DNA of 64,000 nt from positions 682,001-746,000 of the forward strand of contig CAWIXN010000012.1 of NCBI GenBank assembly GCA_963840095.1, written 5' to 3'. This DNA comes from DATBGO01 sp963840095. GTDB lineage: Bacteria > Actinomycetota > Actinomycetes > Streptosporangiales > Streptosporangiaceae. A model generated the notes under the pieces. It did no database searches, was not told the origin of the DNA, and saw only the letters and a list, made by a program, of their open reading frames with translations. Position numbers and translations under genes: made by a program. Within the stretch, counting starts at the first letter, position 1; each line of letters starts with the position of its first letter. This document shows positions 50,495 through 59,638 of this stretch, piece after piece.

Positions 50495-50577
50495 GGGCGG
50501 GTGGCGGAACGGCAGACGCGCACGGTTCAGGTCCGTGTGTCCGAGAGGACGTGAGGGTTCAAATCCCTCCTCGCCCA
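50495..50577 (+). tRNA. tRNA-Leu (anticodon CAG)
   Basis: An 83-nt class II tRNA. Acceptor stem GGGCGGG/CTCGCCC, D-arm with GGCGGAACGGCAGACGC, anticodon stem CACGG/CCGTG with loop TTCAGGT (CAG at 50528-50530), a long variable arm, and a T-arm with GGTTCAAATCC. Discriminator A50577; CCA is not encoded. It is divergent from fhaA. Confidence 0.95.
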
Positions 50578-50638
50578 CGGGGCGGCTTGTCCTGCTCGCT
50601 GACCTACAGTCAGCTTCGCCGCAGCCCGCGGTATCTGC

Positions 50639-50657
50639 CCGGGGGCCGAGCCCCCGG
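50639..50657 (+). terminator. hairpin downstream of tRNA-Leu
   Basis: CCGGGGGC-CGA-GCCCCCGG, an 8-bp GC stem with a 3-nt loop, lies 62 bp after the tRNA, just before the minisatellite. It is a plausible terminator. Confidence 0.6.
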
Positions 50658-50889
50658 ACCCCCGCGATTGGTGGCTGGGGTCGGCGGTTGGCTGCCGAGC
50701 CCCCGGACCCCCGCGATTGGTGGCTGGGGTCGGCGGTTGGCTGCCGAGCCCCCGGACCCCCGCGATTGGTGGCTGGGGTCGGCGGTTGGCTGCCGAGCCC
50801 CCGGACCCCCGCGATTGGTGGCTGGGGTCGGCGGTTGGCTGCCGAGCCCCCGGACCCCCGCGATTGGTGGCTGGGGTCGGCGGTCAGGT
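50645..50889. repeat. minisatellite, five copies of a 49-bp unit
   Basis: Units starting GCCGAGCCCCCGGACC begin at 50645, 50694, 50743, 50792 and 50841, each 49 bp and essentially identical; the last breaks off near 50889. Each unit can pair GACCCC with GGGGTC. 49 is not a multiple of 3 and no unique spacers separate the units, so it is neither coding nor CRISPR. Confidence 0.9.
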
Positions 50890-50980
50890 GCCGAAGCCCC
50901 CGCAGTGCGGTGCGGCGCAAAGGGCCAGTTCAGGTTCCCGGCTGGTGCAGCCGGGTCAGCCGCAAGGCAGAATCAGATTC

Positions 50981-51874
50981 GTGCCAGAACTTCCCGAGGT
51001 GGAGGCCCTAGCCGCCGACCTGCGTGAGCGGGCGACGGGCCGGGTGATCGACCGCGCGGACAGCGCGGAGATCTCCGTGCTCAAGACCTACGACCCGCCC
51101 CTGACCGCGCTCGGTGGCCGGGTAATCAAGGAAACCGGGCGATACGGCAAGTTCCTTGATCTCGTGACGGAGCCGCCCGCCGGGCGTGACGGCGGCGGCC
51201 CGCCCTCGCTGCACCTGATCGTGCACCTGGCCCGGGCCGGGTGGCTGCGCTGGCGGGACAGCCTGCCTGAGGCACCGCCCAGGCCGGGCAAGGGCCCGCT
51301 GGCGTTGCGGCTCAGGTTCACCGACGGCTCCGGCTTCGACCTGACCGAGGCCGGAACGCGCAAGCGGCTGGCCGTCTACCTGGTGACCGACCCCGCGATG
51401 GTCCCCGGCATCGCGGCGCTCGGGCCCGATCCGCTGGATCCGGCCTTCACCCCGGCCGTCCTGGCCGGGCTGCTGAACGGGCGCCGGACGCAGATCAAGG
51501 GCGTGCTCAGGGACCAGAAGATCATCGCAGGAATCGGCAATGCCTACTCCGACGAGGTCCTGCACGCGGCCAGGATGTCACCGTTCAGGCTCGCCTCCAG
51601 CCTCAGCCCGGAGGAGGTGACCGAACTGCACGCGGTGATCGTCGGCACCCTCCGGGAGGCCATCGCCAGATCTGCGGGACTGTCGGCGGGCGATCTGAAG
51701 GCGGAGAAGAAGGCCGGCCTGCGGGTTCACGGCCGGACCGGCCAGCCCTGCCCGGTCTGCGGCGACACCGTGCGCGAGGTCTCGTTCGCCGACTCCGCGC
51801 TGCAGTATTGCGCTACCTGCCAGACCGGCGGCAAGCCGTTGGCCGACCGGAGGATGTCGCGGCTGCTGCGCTGA
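50981..51874 (+). CDS. Fpg/Nei-family DNA glycosylase
   Basis: A 297 aa base-excision repair enzyme. After Met removal Pro is N-terminal: PELPEVEALAADLR, with catalytic Pro2 and Glu3. GRYGKFLDLV carries the conserved Lys of the beta-hairpin loop. The helix-two-turn-helix reads LRDQKIIAGIGNAYSDEVLH. A C-terminal zinc finger has CPVCGDTVREVS and QYCATC, four Cys. It removes oxidised bases such as formamidopyrimidines or 8-oxoguanine, or thymine glycol for Nei types; the subfamily is not settled. GTG 50981 is the only start that gives PELPE; longer frames run through the minisatellite. Confidence 0.93.
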   Translation: MPELPEVEALAADLRERATGRVIDRADSAEISVLKTYDPPLTALGGRVIKETGRYGKFLDLVTEPPAGRDGGGPPSLHLIVHLARAGWLRWRDSLPEAPPRPGKGPLALRLRFTDGSGFDLTEAGTRKRLAVYLVTDPAMVPGIAALGPDPLDPAFTPAVLAGLLNGRRTQIKGVLRDQKIIAGIGNAYSDEVLHAARMSPFRLASSLSPEEVTELHAVIVGTLREAIARSAGLSAGDLKAEKKAGLRVHGRTGQPCPVCGDTVREVSFADSALQYCATCQTGGKPLADRRMSRLLR

Positions 51875-51901
51875 GCAGGCGCGCTGCGGGCCGCGCGCTG
51901 G

Positions 51902-52372
51902 TCAGTTAAATATCTGCCCGACCTCGTCCCACCGCGACAGCCAGCAGCCGCCCTGGCTCAGGCTCACATTGACGGGCTGGCCATACCAGCTGCCGCGGAC
52001 CGTCGCGACCTTGGTGCCGGCCACGATCATCGGGCACATGATGCCCTTGGGGATGGGTGCGAACGGGTTCTTCGCGTGCATCAGCACCCGGCAGGCGCGG
52101 GCCGCGTCCGGGTGCGTGCCGCCGGTCGGCTCGCATCGCAGCGTCCAGTGCACGATGGGGGTGCCGGGTCCGTGGCTCACGCTGATGCTGAGCGAGACCT
52201 TGGCGGCTGGCGCGCCGCCGCCCGCGCCGCCGCCCGCGCTCCCGGTCGCCTGCGGGCTGCTGCCGGTGGCTCCGCTGCTACCGGGAGCAGCCGCGGAACC
52301 GCACGCCGTGACCACAATCGCGCACACCGCCGCGATGAGCAGGTACCAGGCGCCTGCCCGCGCGCCACGCAT
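51902..52372 (-). CDS. SSI-family protease inhibitor-like lipoprotein
   Basis: A 156 aa protein. A lipoprotein signal ends VVTACGS (lipobox V-T-A-C), then a Gly/Ser/Ala linker of about 40 residues, then a domain with the subtilisin-inhibitor (SSI) pattern: LRCEPTGGTHPDAARACRVL, then MCPMIVAGT and GSWYGQPVNVSLSQGGCWLS. Four Cys match the two SSI disulphides, and CPM matches the reactive-site P1 Met of SSI. Most SSI proteins are secreted free; here the lipobox suggests membrane anchoring. ATG 52372 follows GAGGCGAG; ATG 52384 is an alternative. Confidence 0.75.
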   Translation of the reverse strand: MRGARAGAWYLLIAAVCAIVVTACGSAAAPGSSGATGSSPQATGSAGGGAGGGAPAAKVSLSISVSHGPGTPIVHWTLRCEPTGGTHPDAARACRVLMHAKNPFAPIPKGIMCPMIVAGTKVATVRGSWYGQPVNVSLSQGGCWLSRWDEVGQIFN

Positions 52373-52482
52373 CTCTCGCCTCATGCCCTTTGGACGTGAC
52401 TGCTCCCTGATCGGTTCCGCATCCGGTCAGCCCACCCGACCGGGCCCGCTGACCAGCCACCGGCCTTGGGTTTTTCGCTGAC

Positions 52483-54822
52483 GTGCGATTGCATACGGTG
52501 GAGCATGGGATCGTGGGACTGAGACTGGTGGCGTCAACCGGCCGAGACCGGACGGATGCGACCGCACGCGCGATCGTCGAGTGCGCGGCCGACGCGATCA
52601 TGGCGTTCGGTCCCGACCGCAAGGTCCTGGCTTGGAACCCGGCGGCCGAGCGGATGTTCGGCTGGTCGGCGGGCGAGGTGGCGGGCACCGAGCCGCCGAT
52701 GGTGCCCGAGGAACTCAAGGCTGAGCACAACGCGGTCCTCGAGCGGGTCCGCGGAGGCGGCCGGATCTCGTTCGCGACCCGCAGGCTCTGCAAGGACGGC
52801 AGCCTGCTCGACCTGCGCATCGACATCAGTGCCCTGGTCAGCCGCACCGGCGAGACCGTCGGCTGGGTAAGCGTCTGCCATCAGACCGGCGACGACGAGG
52901 CGGTCAGGCACTACATGGCCGAGCGGGCCAGGGTGGTCCGCCGCCTCGGTGACGTGGTCGCTGACATGAACGCCCAGCTCAGCCTGGAGGCCGTACTTGA
53001 CCGGATCTCAGCCAGCCTGCGCGAGCTGACCCGGGCCGACGCCGGAGGGTTCGTGCTGATCGAGGAGGACCGGCTGCGCCTGGTCAGCATGGACGGGCTG
53101 CCGGCCAGGCTCCGGGGCCGCACCGCGGACCTGGCCTCCAGCATGGTCGGCCAGCTGATGCGATCGGGCAAGACGGTCATGATGGCGACCGGGGAGTCGG
53201 GCCGCTTCGACGACCTGATCTGGTCGGCACTGCCCGGGCTGCACACGATCACGCTGAGCCTCTCGCACGTGGCCGGCCGCCCCTACGGCGCGCTGTACGC
53301 CCTGTACTCCAGGCGCAAGGTCGGCCATGTCGAGCTAGAACTCCTCGAGCTGCTGGCCGGGCACGCCAGCGTCGCGCTCTCCAACGTGACCGCGTTCGAG
53401 GAGGTCGTGAAGCAGCGGGCGCACGAGCGCGCCGTGATCGACGCCAGCGCTGACGGCATCGCGGTGGTCGACTCCGGCGGCCTGGTCCGGCAGTGGAACC
53501 CGGCCGCGCACCGGCTGACCGGCGTGACCTACGAGGAGGCGATTGACAGGCCGCCGCCGTTTCCGCTGCCCGAGCCGGGCGCCAAGCTGACCCACAAGCT
53601 AGCCAACGGCCGCTGGCTCGACCTGATGTGCTCCGGGCTGACCGGCCGGGACGAGCAGGTGATCGACTTCAGGGACGTGACCGCCGCTAAGGAGCTTGAG
53701 GAGGCGAAGGACCTGTTCCTGGCCACCACGAGTCACGAGCTGCGGACGCCGATCACCGTGGTGCAGGGTTTCGCGAGCACGCTGGCCAACCGCTGGGACA
53801 AGCTATCCGACGCCGATCGTCGCAGCGCGGTGCAGACGATCGCCGAGCGCGCGGGCTCGCTGGCCAGGCTGGTGGAACAGCTGCTGCTCGGCTCGAGGGC
53901 CGGCGCGGATCAGCTGGCGGTCAGTAACGGCCTGTTCGACCTGGTCGGTCCGCTGCGGGCCGCCGTGACGGCGTTCCGCCCGCTATCGGACCGGCATACC
54001 CTGGCCGCCGAGATCCCTGATGACCTGCCCCCGGCGTACGGTGACGCGATGGCCACCGACATCATCGTCGGCCAGTTCATCGAGAACGCCTTCAAGTACT
54101 CGCCAGACGGCGGCCCTGTAACGATCCGGGCCGCCCAGGCTGGCGACTGGATAGAGGTGACGGTGGCCGACACCGGCATCGGCATCGCGCCCGCCGACCG
54201 GGAGCGGATCTTCGAGCGCTTCGTGCAGGGTGAGACCGGCGACCGTCGCCGGTTCGGCGGGATCGGCCTGGGTCTCTACATCGTGCGCCAGCTGGCCCTG
54301 GCCCAGGGCGCCGAGGTGACCGCAGGCGAACGCCCGGGTGGCGGCACGGTGATGCGGCTGCGCCTGCGCGCCGCCGCTCCAGGTGGTCAACCGGCGGTCG
54401 CCGCGATCACCGGGCCCCAGGCCACGGCCCCGCCCCCGGCCACGGCCCCGCCCCCGGCCCCGCCGTCTACGGCCCCGCCGTCTACGGCCCCGCCCCCGGC
54501 GGCTGCCCCGGGGCCGGATCCAGCTGCGGTGCCGGATCCAGCTGCGGCGCCCAGCCCGGAATCGGATCCGGTCGCGGTGCCGCCTCCCACGGCGCTGCCC
54601 GATCTAGCTGCGGTGTCGGCCCCGGCGCCGACGGTGGCTCCGGCCACGGTCCCGGGCCCGACTGCTCCTCCAGCCCCGACTGCTTCTCCAGCTTCCAGTG
54701 CGTCTCCAGCCTCGCCGGTGCCTCCAGCCTCGCCGGCGCCTCCAGCCTCGGCTGCCCTGCCAGCCCCGGCCGCGCCACCGCCTGCAGCCGTCACCGATCG
54801 GCGCGGCCGGCCAGCGGGCTGA
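52483..54822 (+). CDS. sensor histidine kinase with PAS-GAF-PAS and a Pro/Ala tail
   Basis: A 779 aa protein. N-terminal PAS (DAIMAFGPDRKVLAWNPAAE, about residues 30-135), GAF (about 165-310; LSLEAVLDRISASLRELTRA), second PAS (DGIAVVDSGGLVRQWNPAAH), HisKA with the phospho-accepting His in ATTSHELRTPITVVQGFAST (about residue 415), and HATPase with FIENAFKYSPDGG, VADTGIGIAPADR and GGIGLGLYIVRQL. No membrane helix is seen, so it is cytoplasmic. The last 150 residues are almost only Pro, Ala, Thr and Ser. No response-regulator gene is adjacent. The start is uncertain among GTG 52483, 52498 and 52513. Confidence 0.88.
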   Translation: MRLHTVEHGIVGLRLVASTGRDRTDATARAIVECAADAIMAFGPDRKVLAWNPAAERMFGWSAGEVAGTEPPMVPEELKAEHNAVLERVRGGGRISFATRRLCKDGSLLDLRIDISALVSRTGETVGWVSVCHQTGDDEAVRHYMAERARVVRRLGDVVADMNAQLSLEAVLDRISASLRELTRADAGGFVLIEEDRLRLVSMDGLPARLRGRTADLASSMVGQLMRSGKTVMMATGESGRFDDLIWSALPGLHTITLSLSHVAGRPYGALYALYSRRKVGHVELELLELLAGHASVALSNVTAFEEVVKQRAHERAVIDASADGIAVVDSGGLVRQWNPAAHRLTGVTYEEAIDRPPPFPLPEPGAKLTHKLANGRWLDLMCSGLTGRDEQVIDFRDVTAAKELEEAKDLFLATTSHELRTPITVVQGFASTLANRWDKLSDADRRSAVQTIAERAGSLARLVEQLLLGSRAGADQLAVSNGLFDLVGPLRAAVTAFRPLSDRHTLAAEIPDDLPPAYGDAMATDIIVGQFIENAFKYSPDGGPVTIRAAQAGDWIEVTVADTGIGIAPADRERIFERFVQGETGDRRRFGGIGLGLYIVRQLALAQGAEVTAGERPGGGTVMRLRLRAAAPGGQPAVAAITGPQATAPPPATAPPPAPPSTAPPSTAPPPAAAPGPDPAAVPDPAAAPSPESDPVAVPPPTALPDLAAVSAPAPTVAPATVPGPTAPPAPTASPASSASPASPVPPASPAPPASAALPAPAAPPPAAVTDRRGRPAG

Positions 54823-55035
54823 CGGCCGCCGCCGTTTCCCTGAAAAGGGCGTAGCCCAATCGTTAGAGTCGGTGGGCCAAATACGAAGAGTGAATTGGCA
54901 TTCGGGTGGTGGCCAGGCTTCATCGATTTCCCCGAATAACAGGCTTTACTTGCAATTTGACGGTAATCCGGGCGGACTTGTCACAGCTTCAGAGGCTGGC
55001 CTGTTCGCTGGATTAACCGTGCGTGCGGAGGATTC

Positions 55036-57639
55036 ATGCGCATGGCCGGGTGGACTTGGCGGGGGCAGGTGCTCCCAGCGTTGACGCGACGCATCGGCGC
55101 GCCTGCCGGGCTCGCGGTACTGGCAGTGATCGGGGTGACCGCGACGCCCGCGTCGGCCGCTACGGCTGCGGCGATCCCGGCCGGGCTAGGCGGGGCGTCA
55201 TCCAGCCTGGCTGGTCCGGACCCGGCGTCGCCCGCCCCCGCCAGCCCGGCTCCGAGGTCGCCCAGTCCGGCCAGTCCGGCGGGCTCGGGTCCGGGGTTGC
55301 CCAGTCCGGCTGGCTCGGGTCCGGGGTCGCCCAGCCCGGTGGGCTCGGGTCCCGCATCCGGACTGGCCGACCCGGTGCCGCAAGTCCCGGCCTGGGCCCA
55401 GTTCGTCAATTCGCCGCGCACGGTCCCGGCGTCGGGCGGCGCCAGGCAGGCGTGCCCCACGCCATCCCGCCCTGGCCAGATGACGTGTATGGCCCTGGTG
55501 CCTGACCAGGCAAGGACAACATCGCGCGGCGGGCCGCCAGCCGGTGCGTACGCGCCGGCCGACCTTCTCAGCGCCTATGGACTGACCACGGCGGCCAGGT
55601 CACATGCGGGCGGGGTACGGGCTCCGACCGTGGCCGTCGTCGATGCCTACAACGATCCAAGGGCTAGCAGCGACCTGGCCGCCTACCGGGCACATTACGG
55701 ACTACCCGCCTGCTTGGCCCGCGGTTCGGTGCCCTGCCTGCGAATCGTCAACTCCTCCGGCGGCTCCCGGCTACCACGCTCCGATCGGACCGGAGACTGG
55801 GAATTCGAGGAATCTGTCGACCTGGATATGATCTCGGCGATCTGCCCTTACTGTCACCTGCTGCTTGTCGAGGCAAGTTCGGACTCGATAGCCAGCATGG
55901 CCGCCGCCGAAGGCTATGCGGGACAGCATGCGAGCGTCGTGTCCAATAGCTGGGGCAGCGGCGCCGAATTCACCGGTGAGAATGCTTTCGACTCCCGCTT
56001 CGACCACCCGGGCGTGGCGATCGTCGCGGCGGCGGGGGATGCGGGCTACGGGACTCAGTACCCGGCTGCGTCCCAGTTTGTTATTGCGGTGGGGGGCACC
56101 ACGCTGACCGGCGCGACGGCCACCAGCCGCGGTACCGAGACCGCCTGGAGCGGCACTGGCTCGGGTTGCTCCTCGCTTGAGCCCGAGCCGGCCTGGCAGC
56201 AGCAAGCCACGCCGTCCGGCTGCCAGAACCGGACCGAGACCGACGTATCCGCCGACGCCGACCCGCATACGCCGGTGGCCGTCTACGACACGGTGAGTTC
56301 GGCCGTCCCGGGCATAGCGGCGGGCTGGAACACCGCAGGCGGCACCAGCGTGGCGACTCCGATCATCGCCGGGGCCTACGCGCTGGCAGGAAAGCCTGCC
56401 CCGGGAACCTACCCGGCCTCCTATCCGTACCAGCACCGCGGGGACTTCACCGACATTACGTCAGGCTCGAACGGCCAGTGCGAGGCCGGACGGCGGTACC
56501 TGTGCCAAGCCGGGGTCGGCTATGACGGCCCGAGCGGTCTCGGCACGCCGTCTGGGACAGGCGGCTTCACGGCGCCGGCCGACGGCGTGACGGTCACGGA
56601 TCCTGGAACGCAGGACGTCGTGCTCGGCAGCCGGATCAGGCTGCGGGTAGCCGCGGTCGGCAGCATGGGCGGAAGGCTGTCCTTCACCGCGCGGGGACTG
56701 CCAGCGGGCCTGAACCTCAGTCGTTCAGACGGCCTGATCTCAGGCAGGCCGGCCGCGGCTGGGATCTCCAAGGTGACGGTGAGCGCTTCCAGCCGGAGCG
56801 CCGGCTCGGGATCGGTGCAGTTCGCGTTGGTGGTGGTGCGAAGGATGGCGGCCGATCCTGCGGGCGCTGGCCCGGTCCGGCTGGACGGGCGGGGCATGTG
56901 CCTGGCTATGGCCGGACGCGGCCGGACCCGAGCCAGGGTTCAGATCGCCCGCTGTGCCGGCCGCGGCGCCCGGGACTGGCGGTTCCGCCCGGCGCCGTAT
57001 CCCGGGGGTGCCGGCACGCTGAAACTACGCGGCGGCGGATGCCTGGGCATCGGCACCGGGACCGGCAACGCGGCCGTGGCGATGCTGCGGGCCTGCAGCG
57101 GCTCGGCTGGCCAGCGGTGGCAGTACCGGTCCCGGGACCAGCTCTACAGCCCGGCGGATGGAAAATGCCTGACGGACCCGGGCGGGAGCAGCCAGTCCGG
57201 AACCCAGGTAGTGATCGAGTCATGCCGCCGCAGTGCCGCCCAGTCATGGGAGCTGCAGGCCGGCCCGGTCCAGTCCGCCGTGACCGGCCGCTGCCTTACC
57301 GATCCGTCGGACCGCGACGCTCCCGGAACCAAGATCACAATTGCGCGGTGCAGCGGCAGCGGCTCGCAGCAGTGGACTATGAAGCGCAATGCCACGCTGC
57401 GCATCCGGGGGGAGTGCCTGGCGGTGGCGGGCGGCAGCGCGCAGGACGGTGCCGCCATCGAGCTCGCCCGCTGCTCGGGCGCGGCGGCCCAGAAATGGTT
57501 CACCGGTCCAGCTGGCGAGTTGCTGAACGGCAGCTCAGGTCGCTGTCTCACCGATCCTCGGAACACCACGACGGGCGGCACCGGGCTAGTCCAGGAGGAC
57601 TGCTACGGTCAGCCGGGCGAGCTCTGGACGGTCAGCTGA
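55036..57639 (+). CDS. secreted sedolisin-family (S53-like) protease with putative Ig and ricin-lectin domains
   Basis: An 867 aa protein; ATG 55036 follows GGAGG by 5 nt. Signal peptide to about residue 40 (GVTATPASAA). Then a Ser/Pro/Gly linker with SPAGSGPGL-like repeats. The catalytic domain (about 170-500) has DWEFEESVDLDMISAICPYC (E-x3-D of the S53 Glu-Asp pair), SNSWGSGAE, and GGTSVATP with the catalytic Ser (about residue 438). It lacks a recognisable Pro-kumamolisin prodomain. C-terminally, a putative Ig domain has ARGLPAGLNLSRSDGLISGR, and two ricin-type beta-trefoils carry QRW, QSW and QQW repeats. Likely a secreted protease targeted to polysaccharide. Confidence 0.85.
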   Translation: MRMAGWTWRGQVLPALTRRIGAPAGLAVLAVIGVTATPASAATAAAIPAGLGGASSSLAGPDPASPAPASPAPRSPSPASPAGSGPGLPSPAGSGPGSPSPVGSGPASGLADPVPQVPAWAQFVNSPRTVPASGGARQACPTPSRPGQMTCMALVPDQARTTSRGGPPAGAYAPADLLSAYGLTTAARSHAGGVRAPTVAVVDAYNDPRASSDLAAYRAHYGLPACLARGSVPCLRIVNSSGGSRLPRSDRTGDWEFEESVDLDMISAICPYCHLLLVEASSDSIASMAAAEGYAGQHASVVSNSWGSGAEFTGENAFDSRFDHPGVAIVAAAGDAGYGTQYPAASQFVIAVGGTTLTGATATSRGTETAWSGTGSGCSSLEPEPAWQQQATPSGCQNRTETDVSADADPHTPVAVYDTVSSAVPGIAAGWNTAGGTSVATPIIAGAYALAGKPAPGTYPASYPYQHRGDFTDITSGSNGQCEAGRRYLCQAGVGYDGPSGLGTPSGTGGFTAPADGVTVTDPGTQDVVLGSRIRLRVAAVGSMGGRLSFTARGLPAGLNLSRSDGLISGRPAAAGISKVTVSASSRSAGSGSVQFALVVVRRMAADPAGAGPVRLDGRGMCLAMAGRGRTRARVQIARCAGRGARDWRFRPAPYPGGAGTLKLRGGGCLGIGTGTGNAAVAMLRACSGSAGQRWQYRSRDQLYSPADGKCLTDPGGSSQSGTQVVIESCRRSAAQSWELQAGPVQSAVTGRCLTDPSDRDAPGTKITIARCSGSGSQQWTMKRNATLRIRGECLAVAGGSAQDGAAIELARCSGAAAQKWFTGPAGELLNGSSGRCLTDPRNTTTGGTGLVQEDCYGQPGELWTVS

Positions 57640-57771
57640 CCAATGCCGATCCCGCGTCAGGCTCGCCCCCGCTATCACCACTGAGTCCCGGGCCCCGATG
57701 TATTCCGAGTAAGTCACAGGCCCCGCTGTGTCGACCCGGGCCGCCAGGCTTTCTGTGCGTGATTCCTGCGG

Positions 57772-58590
57772 TCAGGTCTTCGCGTGCTCGCGTGCTGCGC
57801 TGATGCGCTGGCCGGTCTCAGGATCGCGCTCGACCGGCTTGCCGCCGGACGCCGCGATGTACTGGTCGATGATGCCGATGACATCCTCGCCCTGCGTCAC
57901 GATCTTGCCACGCTCCATCCAGATCACGCGGTTGCAGGTCATCTCGACCTCTTCGAGGTTGTGCGCAACCAGGAAGACGGTGCCTGCCTCCTTGCGCAGC
58001 TCATCGATCCTGGCGTGGCTCTTGACCCGGAACTCCGCGTCGCCGGTCGCCAGCGCCTCGTCGACCAGCAGCACGTCGTGGCTCTTAGACGCAGCGATCG
58101 CGAACCTCAGCCGCGAGCCCATGCCCGATGAATAGGTCTTCATGGGCAGGTCGATGAACTCGCCGACGCCCGAGAAGTCAACGATGCTCTGGTACTTGTC
58201 TTTGGCTTCCTGCTTGGTCATCCCCATCGCCAGGCAGCCGAGGATCACGTTGCGCTCGCCGGTGAGGTCTTCGAGCAGTGCCGCGTTCACGCCGAGCAGG
58301 GACGCCTCGCCGGTCGTAAACACGTTGCCCTGCTCGGGCGGCAGCAGGCCGGCGATGGCGCGCAGCAGGGTGGATTTTCCCGATCCGTTCCGGCCGATGA
58401 CGCCTACCGCGTCGCCGCGGTAGGCAATGAAGGAAATCCCGCGGATCGCGTGCACCTCGCGGATGGACCCCCTGGTCTTGCGGCCCAGGATCCGTAGCAG
58501 TGCCGTTGCCGCTGTGCCACGGTCACCGCCCGCGCCGTAGACGCGGTACACGATGTGCAGGTCATCGACGACCACCATCGGATCAGCCAC
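57772..58590 (-). CDS. ABC transporter ATP-binding protein, polysaccharide/teichoic-acid export type
   Basis: A 272 aa ATPase of the Wzt/TagH class: Walker A IGRNGSGKSTLLRAIAGLL (residue 64), signature KTYSSGMGSRLRFAIAAS, Walker B VLLVDEALATGDAEF. The N-terminus has HIVYRVYGAGGDRG and the family motif IREVHAIRGISFIAYRGDAV. The C-terminal part is short, as in TagH-like exporters without a carbohydrate-binding domain. It overlaps the permease gene by 8 nt on the same strand. The exported glycan is unknown. Confidence 0.92.
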   Translation of the reverse strand: MADPMVVVDDLHIVYRVYGAGGDRGTAATALLRILGRKTRGSIREVHAIRGISFIAYRGDAVGVIGRNGSGKSTLLRAIAGLLPPEQGNVFTTGEASLLGVNAALLEDLTGERNVILGCLAMGMTKQEAKDKYQSIVDFSGVGEFIDLPMKTYSSGMGSRLRFAIAASKSHDVLLVDEALATGDAEFRVKSHARIDELRKEAGTVFLVAHNLEEVEMTCNRVIWMERGKIVTQGEDVIGIIDQYIAASGGKPVERDPETGQRISAAREHAKT

Positions 58591-59638
58591 GGCCGTACTT
58601 CGCCTCCGCCCGCCAGAAGAACCAGAACCCGACCAAGAGGGCGACCACCGCCCAGGCTATCCCGAACTGCCAGAAGTGGTCCGGGTTGGCGTAGTAGTGG
58701 CAGTGCGCGCTGTCGTACCAGTATTGCTTGGCCTTGGTGTTCCACAGGGCGCACAGGTGCGCGTTGTAGGGCTTGCTGCCCGGTGCACTCAGGCGCTGCG
58801 ACAAGAGCAGCGCGTTCCGCATCAGCGTGATGTACAGAGCCGCCGGATTGATCTCTAGCAGCGCGATGGCCCAGCGGTGGGTGCGGATCTGCAAGGCGGC
58901 GATGCTGAACAGCACTCCGGACAGGTACAGCCACGTGCGCATGAGGAACGGCAGCAGTTGGCTGAAGTCGTTGACGGTGGACCCGATCCGCGCGACGAGT
59001 AGCCCGATGCCGACGTTGAAGATCGTCTGCAGTAGCAGCGCCGGGATCGCCAGCAGCCAGTACCAGGTGACCGGCTCGTGGCAGAGTGGGCTGACGAGGA
59101 TGATCACCAGGACCGCCATCGACAGCAGCATCTGCTGGAATTCGATCATTACGTAGGCCAGCGGCAGGCTGGCCCGGGGGAACTGCAGCGCGCGGATCAG
59201 CGGCAGGCTGTTGGTGATCACGGTGGACGACGAGATGACGGCGCGCTGGGTGAAGTTGAAGACGAACACGCCGGTGACGAGGAATCCCAGATAGTCGGGG
59301 ATGCCTCTGTTGATCTTCAGGAGCACGCCGAAGATCAGGAAGTAGACGCCCGCATTCAGCAGCGGGGTGAGTACCTGCCAGAGCTGGCCCAGCCTGGCCT
59401 CGGTGTACATGGCGATGTTACGGGCGGTGGCGAAGGCGATGATGAAGCTTGTCCGTCGCCAGAGCTGGCGGAGGTAGCTGATGACCGGCGGCCGGGCGGC
59501 ACTCGGTCGCAGACCGTACTCGGCCGCCAGCTCGGCAAGCGGTACGTCCGGCAGCTCGGCGGTCAGCGAGTCGTCGGCTTGCAGGTCGGTCCCGACCAGC
59601 AGCTGCCCGGGCGCGCTGAGGCGCCGGTCGTCGCTCAT
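58583..59638 (-). CDS. ABC-2 type permease, polysaccharide/teichoic-acid export
   Basis: A 351 aa protein with six membrane helices of the ABC-2 (Wzm/TagG) family: FATARNIAMYTEARLGQLWQ, LNAGVYFLIFGVLLKINRGI, YLGFLVTGVFVFNFTQRAVI, LSMAVLVIILVS, LPFLMRTWLYLSGVLFSIAA and IAWAVVALLVGFWFF. A long soluble N-terminus (about 65 aa) and a Cys-containing loop (YNAHLCALWNT) before the last helix are notable. It pairs with the ATPase. The MarR-like gene lies divergently upstream, with its operator in the gap. Confidence 0.9.
   Translation of the reverse strand: MSDDRRLSAPGQLLVGTDLQADDSLTAELPDVPLAELAAEYGLRPSAARPPVISYLRQLWRRTSFIIAFATARNIAMYTEARLGQLWQVLTPLLNAGVYFLIFGVLLKINRGIPDYLGFLVTGVFVFNFTQRAVISSSTVITNSLPLIRALQFPRASLPLAYVMIEFQQMLLSMAVLVIILVSPLCHEPVTWYWLLAIPALLLQTIFNVGIGLLVARIGSTVNDFSQLLPFLMRTWLYLSGVLFSIAALQIRTHRWAIALLEINPAALYITLMRNALLLSQRLSAPGSKPYNAHLCALWNTKAKQYWYDSAHCHYYANPDHFWQFGIAWAVVALLVGFWFFWRAEAKYGRG

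Noticed and set aside
50645..50889. CRISPR array
   Set aside because: Units are contiguous and identical over the full 49 bp, with no unique spacers and no cas genes.
50717..50980. Upstream extension of the glycosylase frame through the 49-bp repeats
   Set aside because: The enzyme requires Pro as first residue after Met (PELPEVE), so translation must start at GTG 50981.
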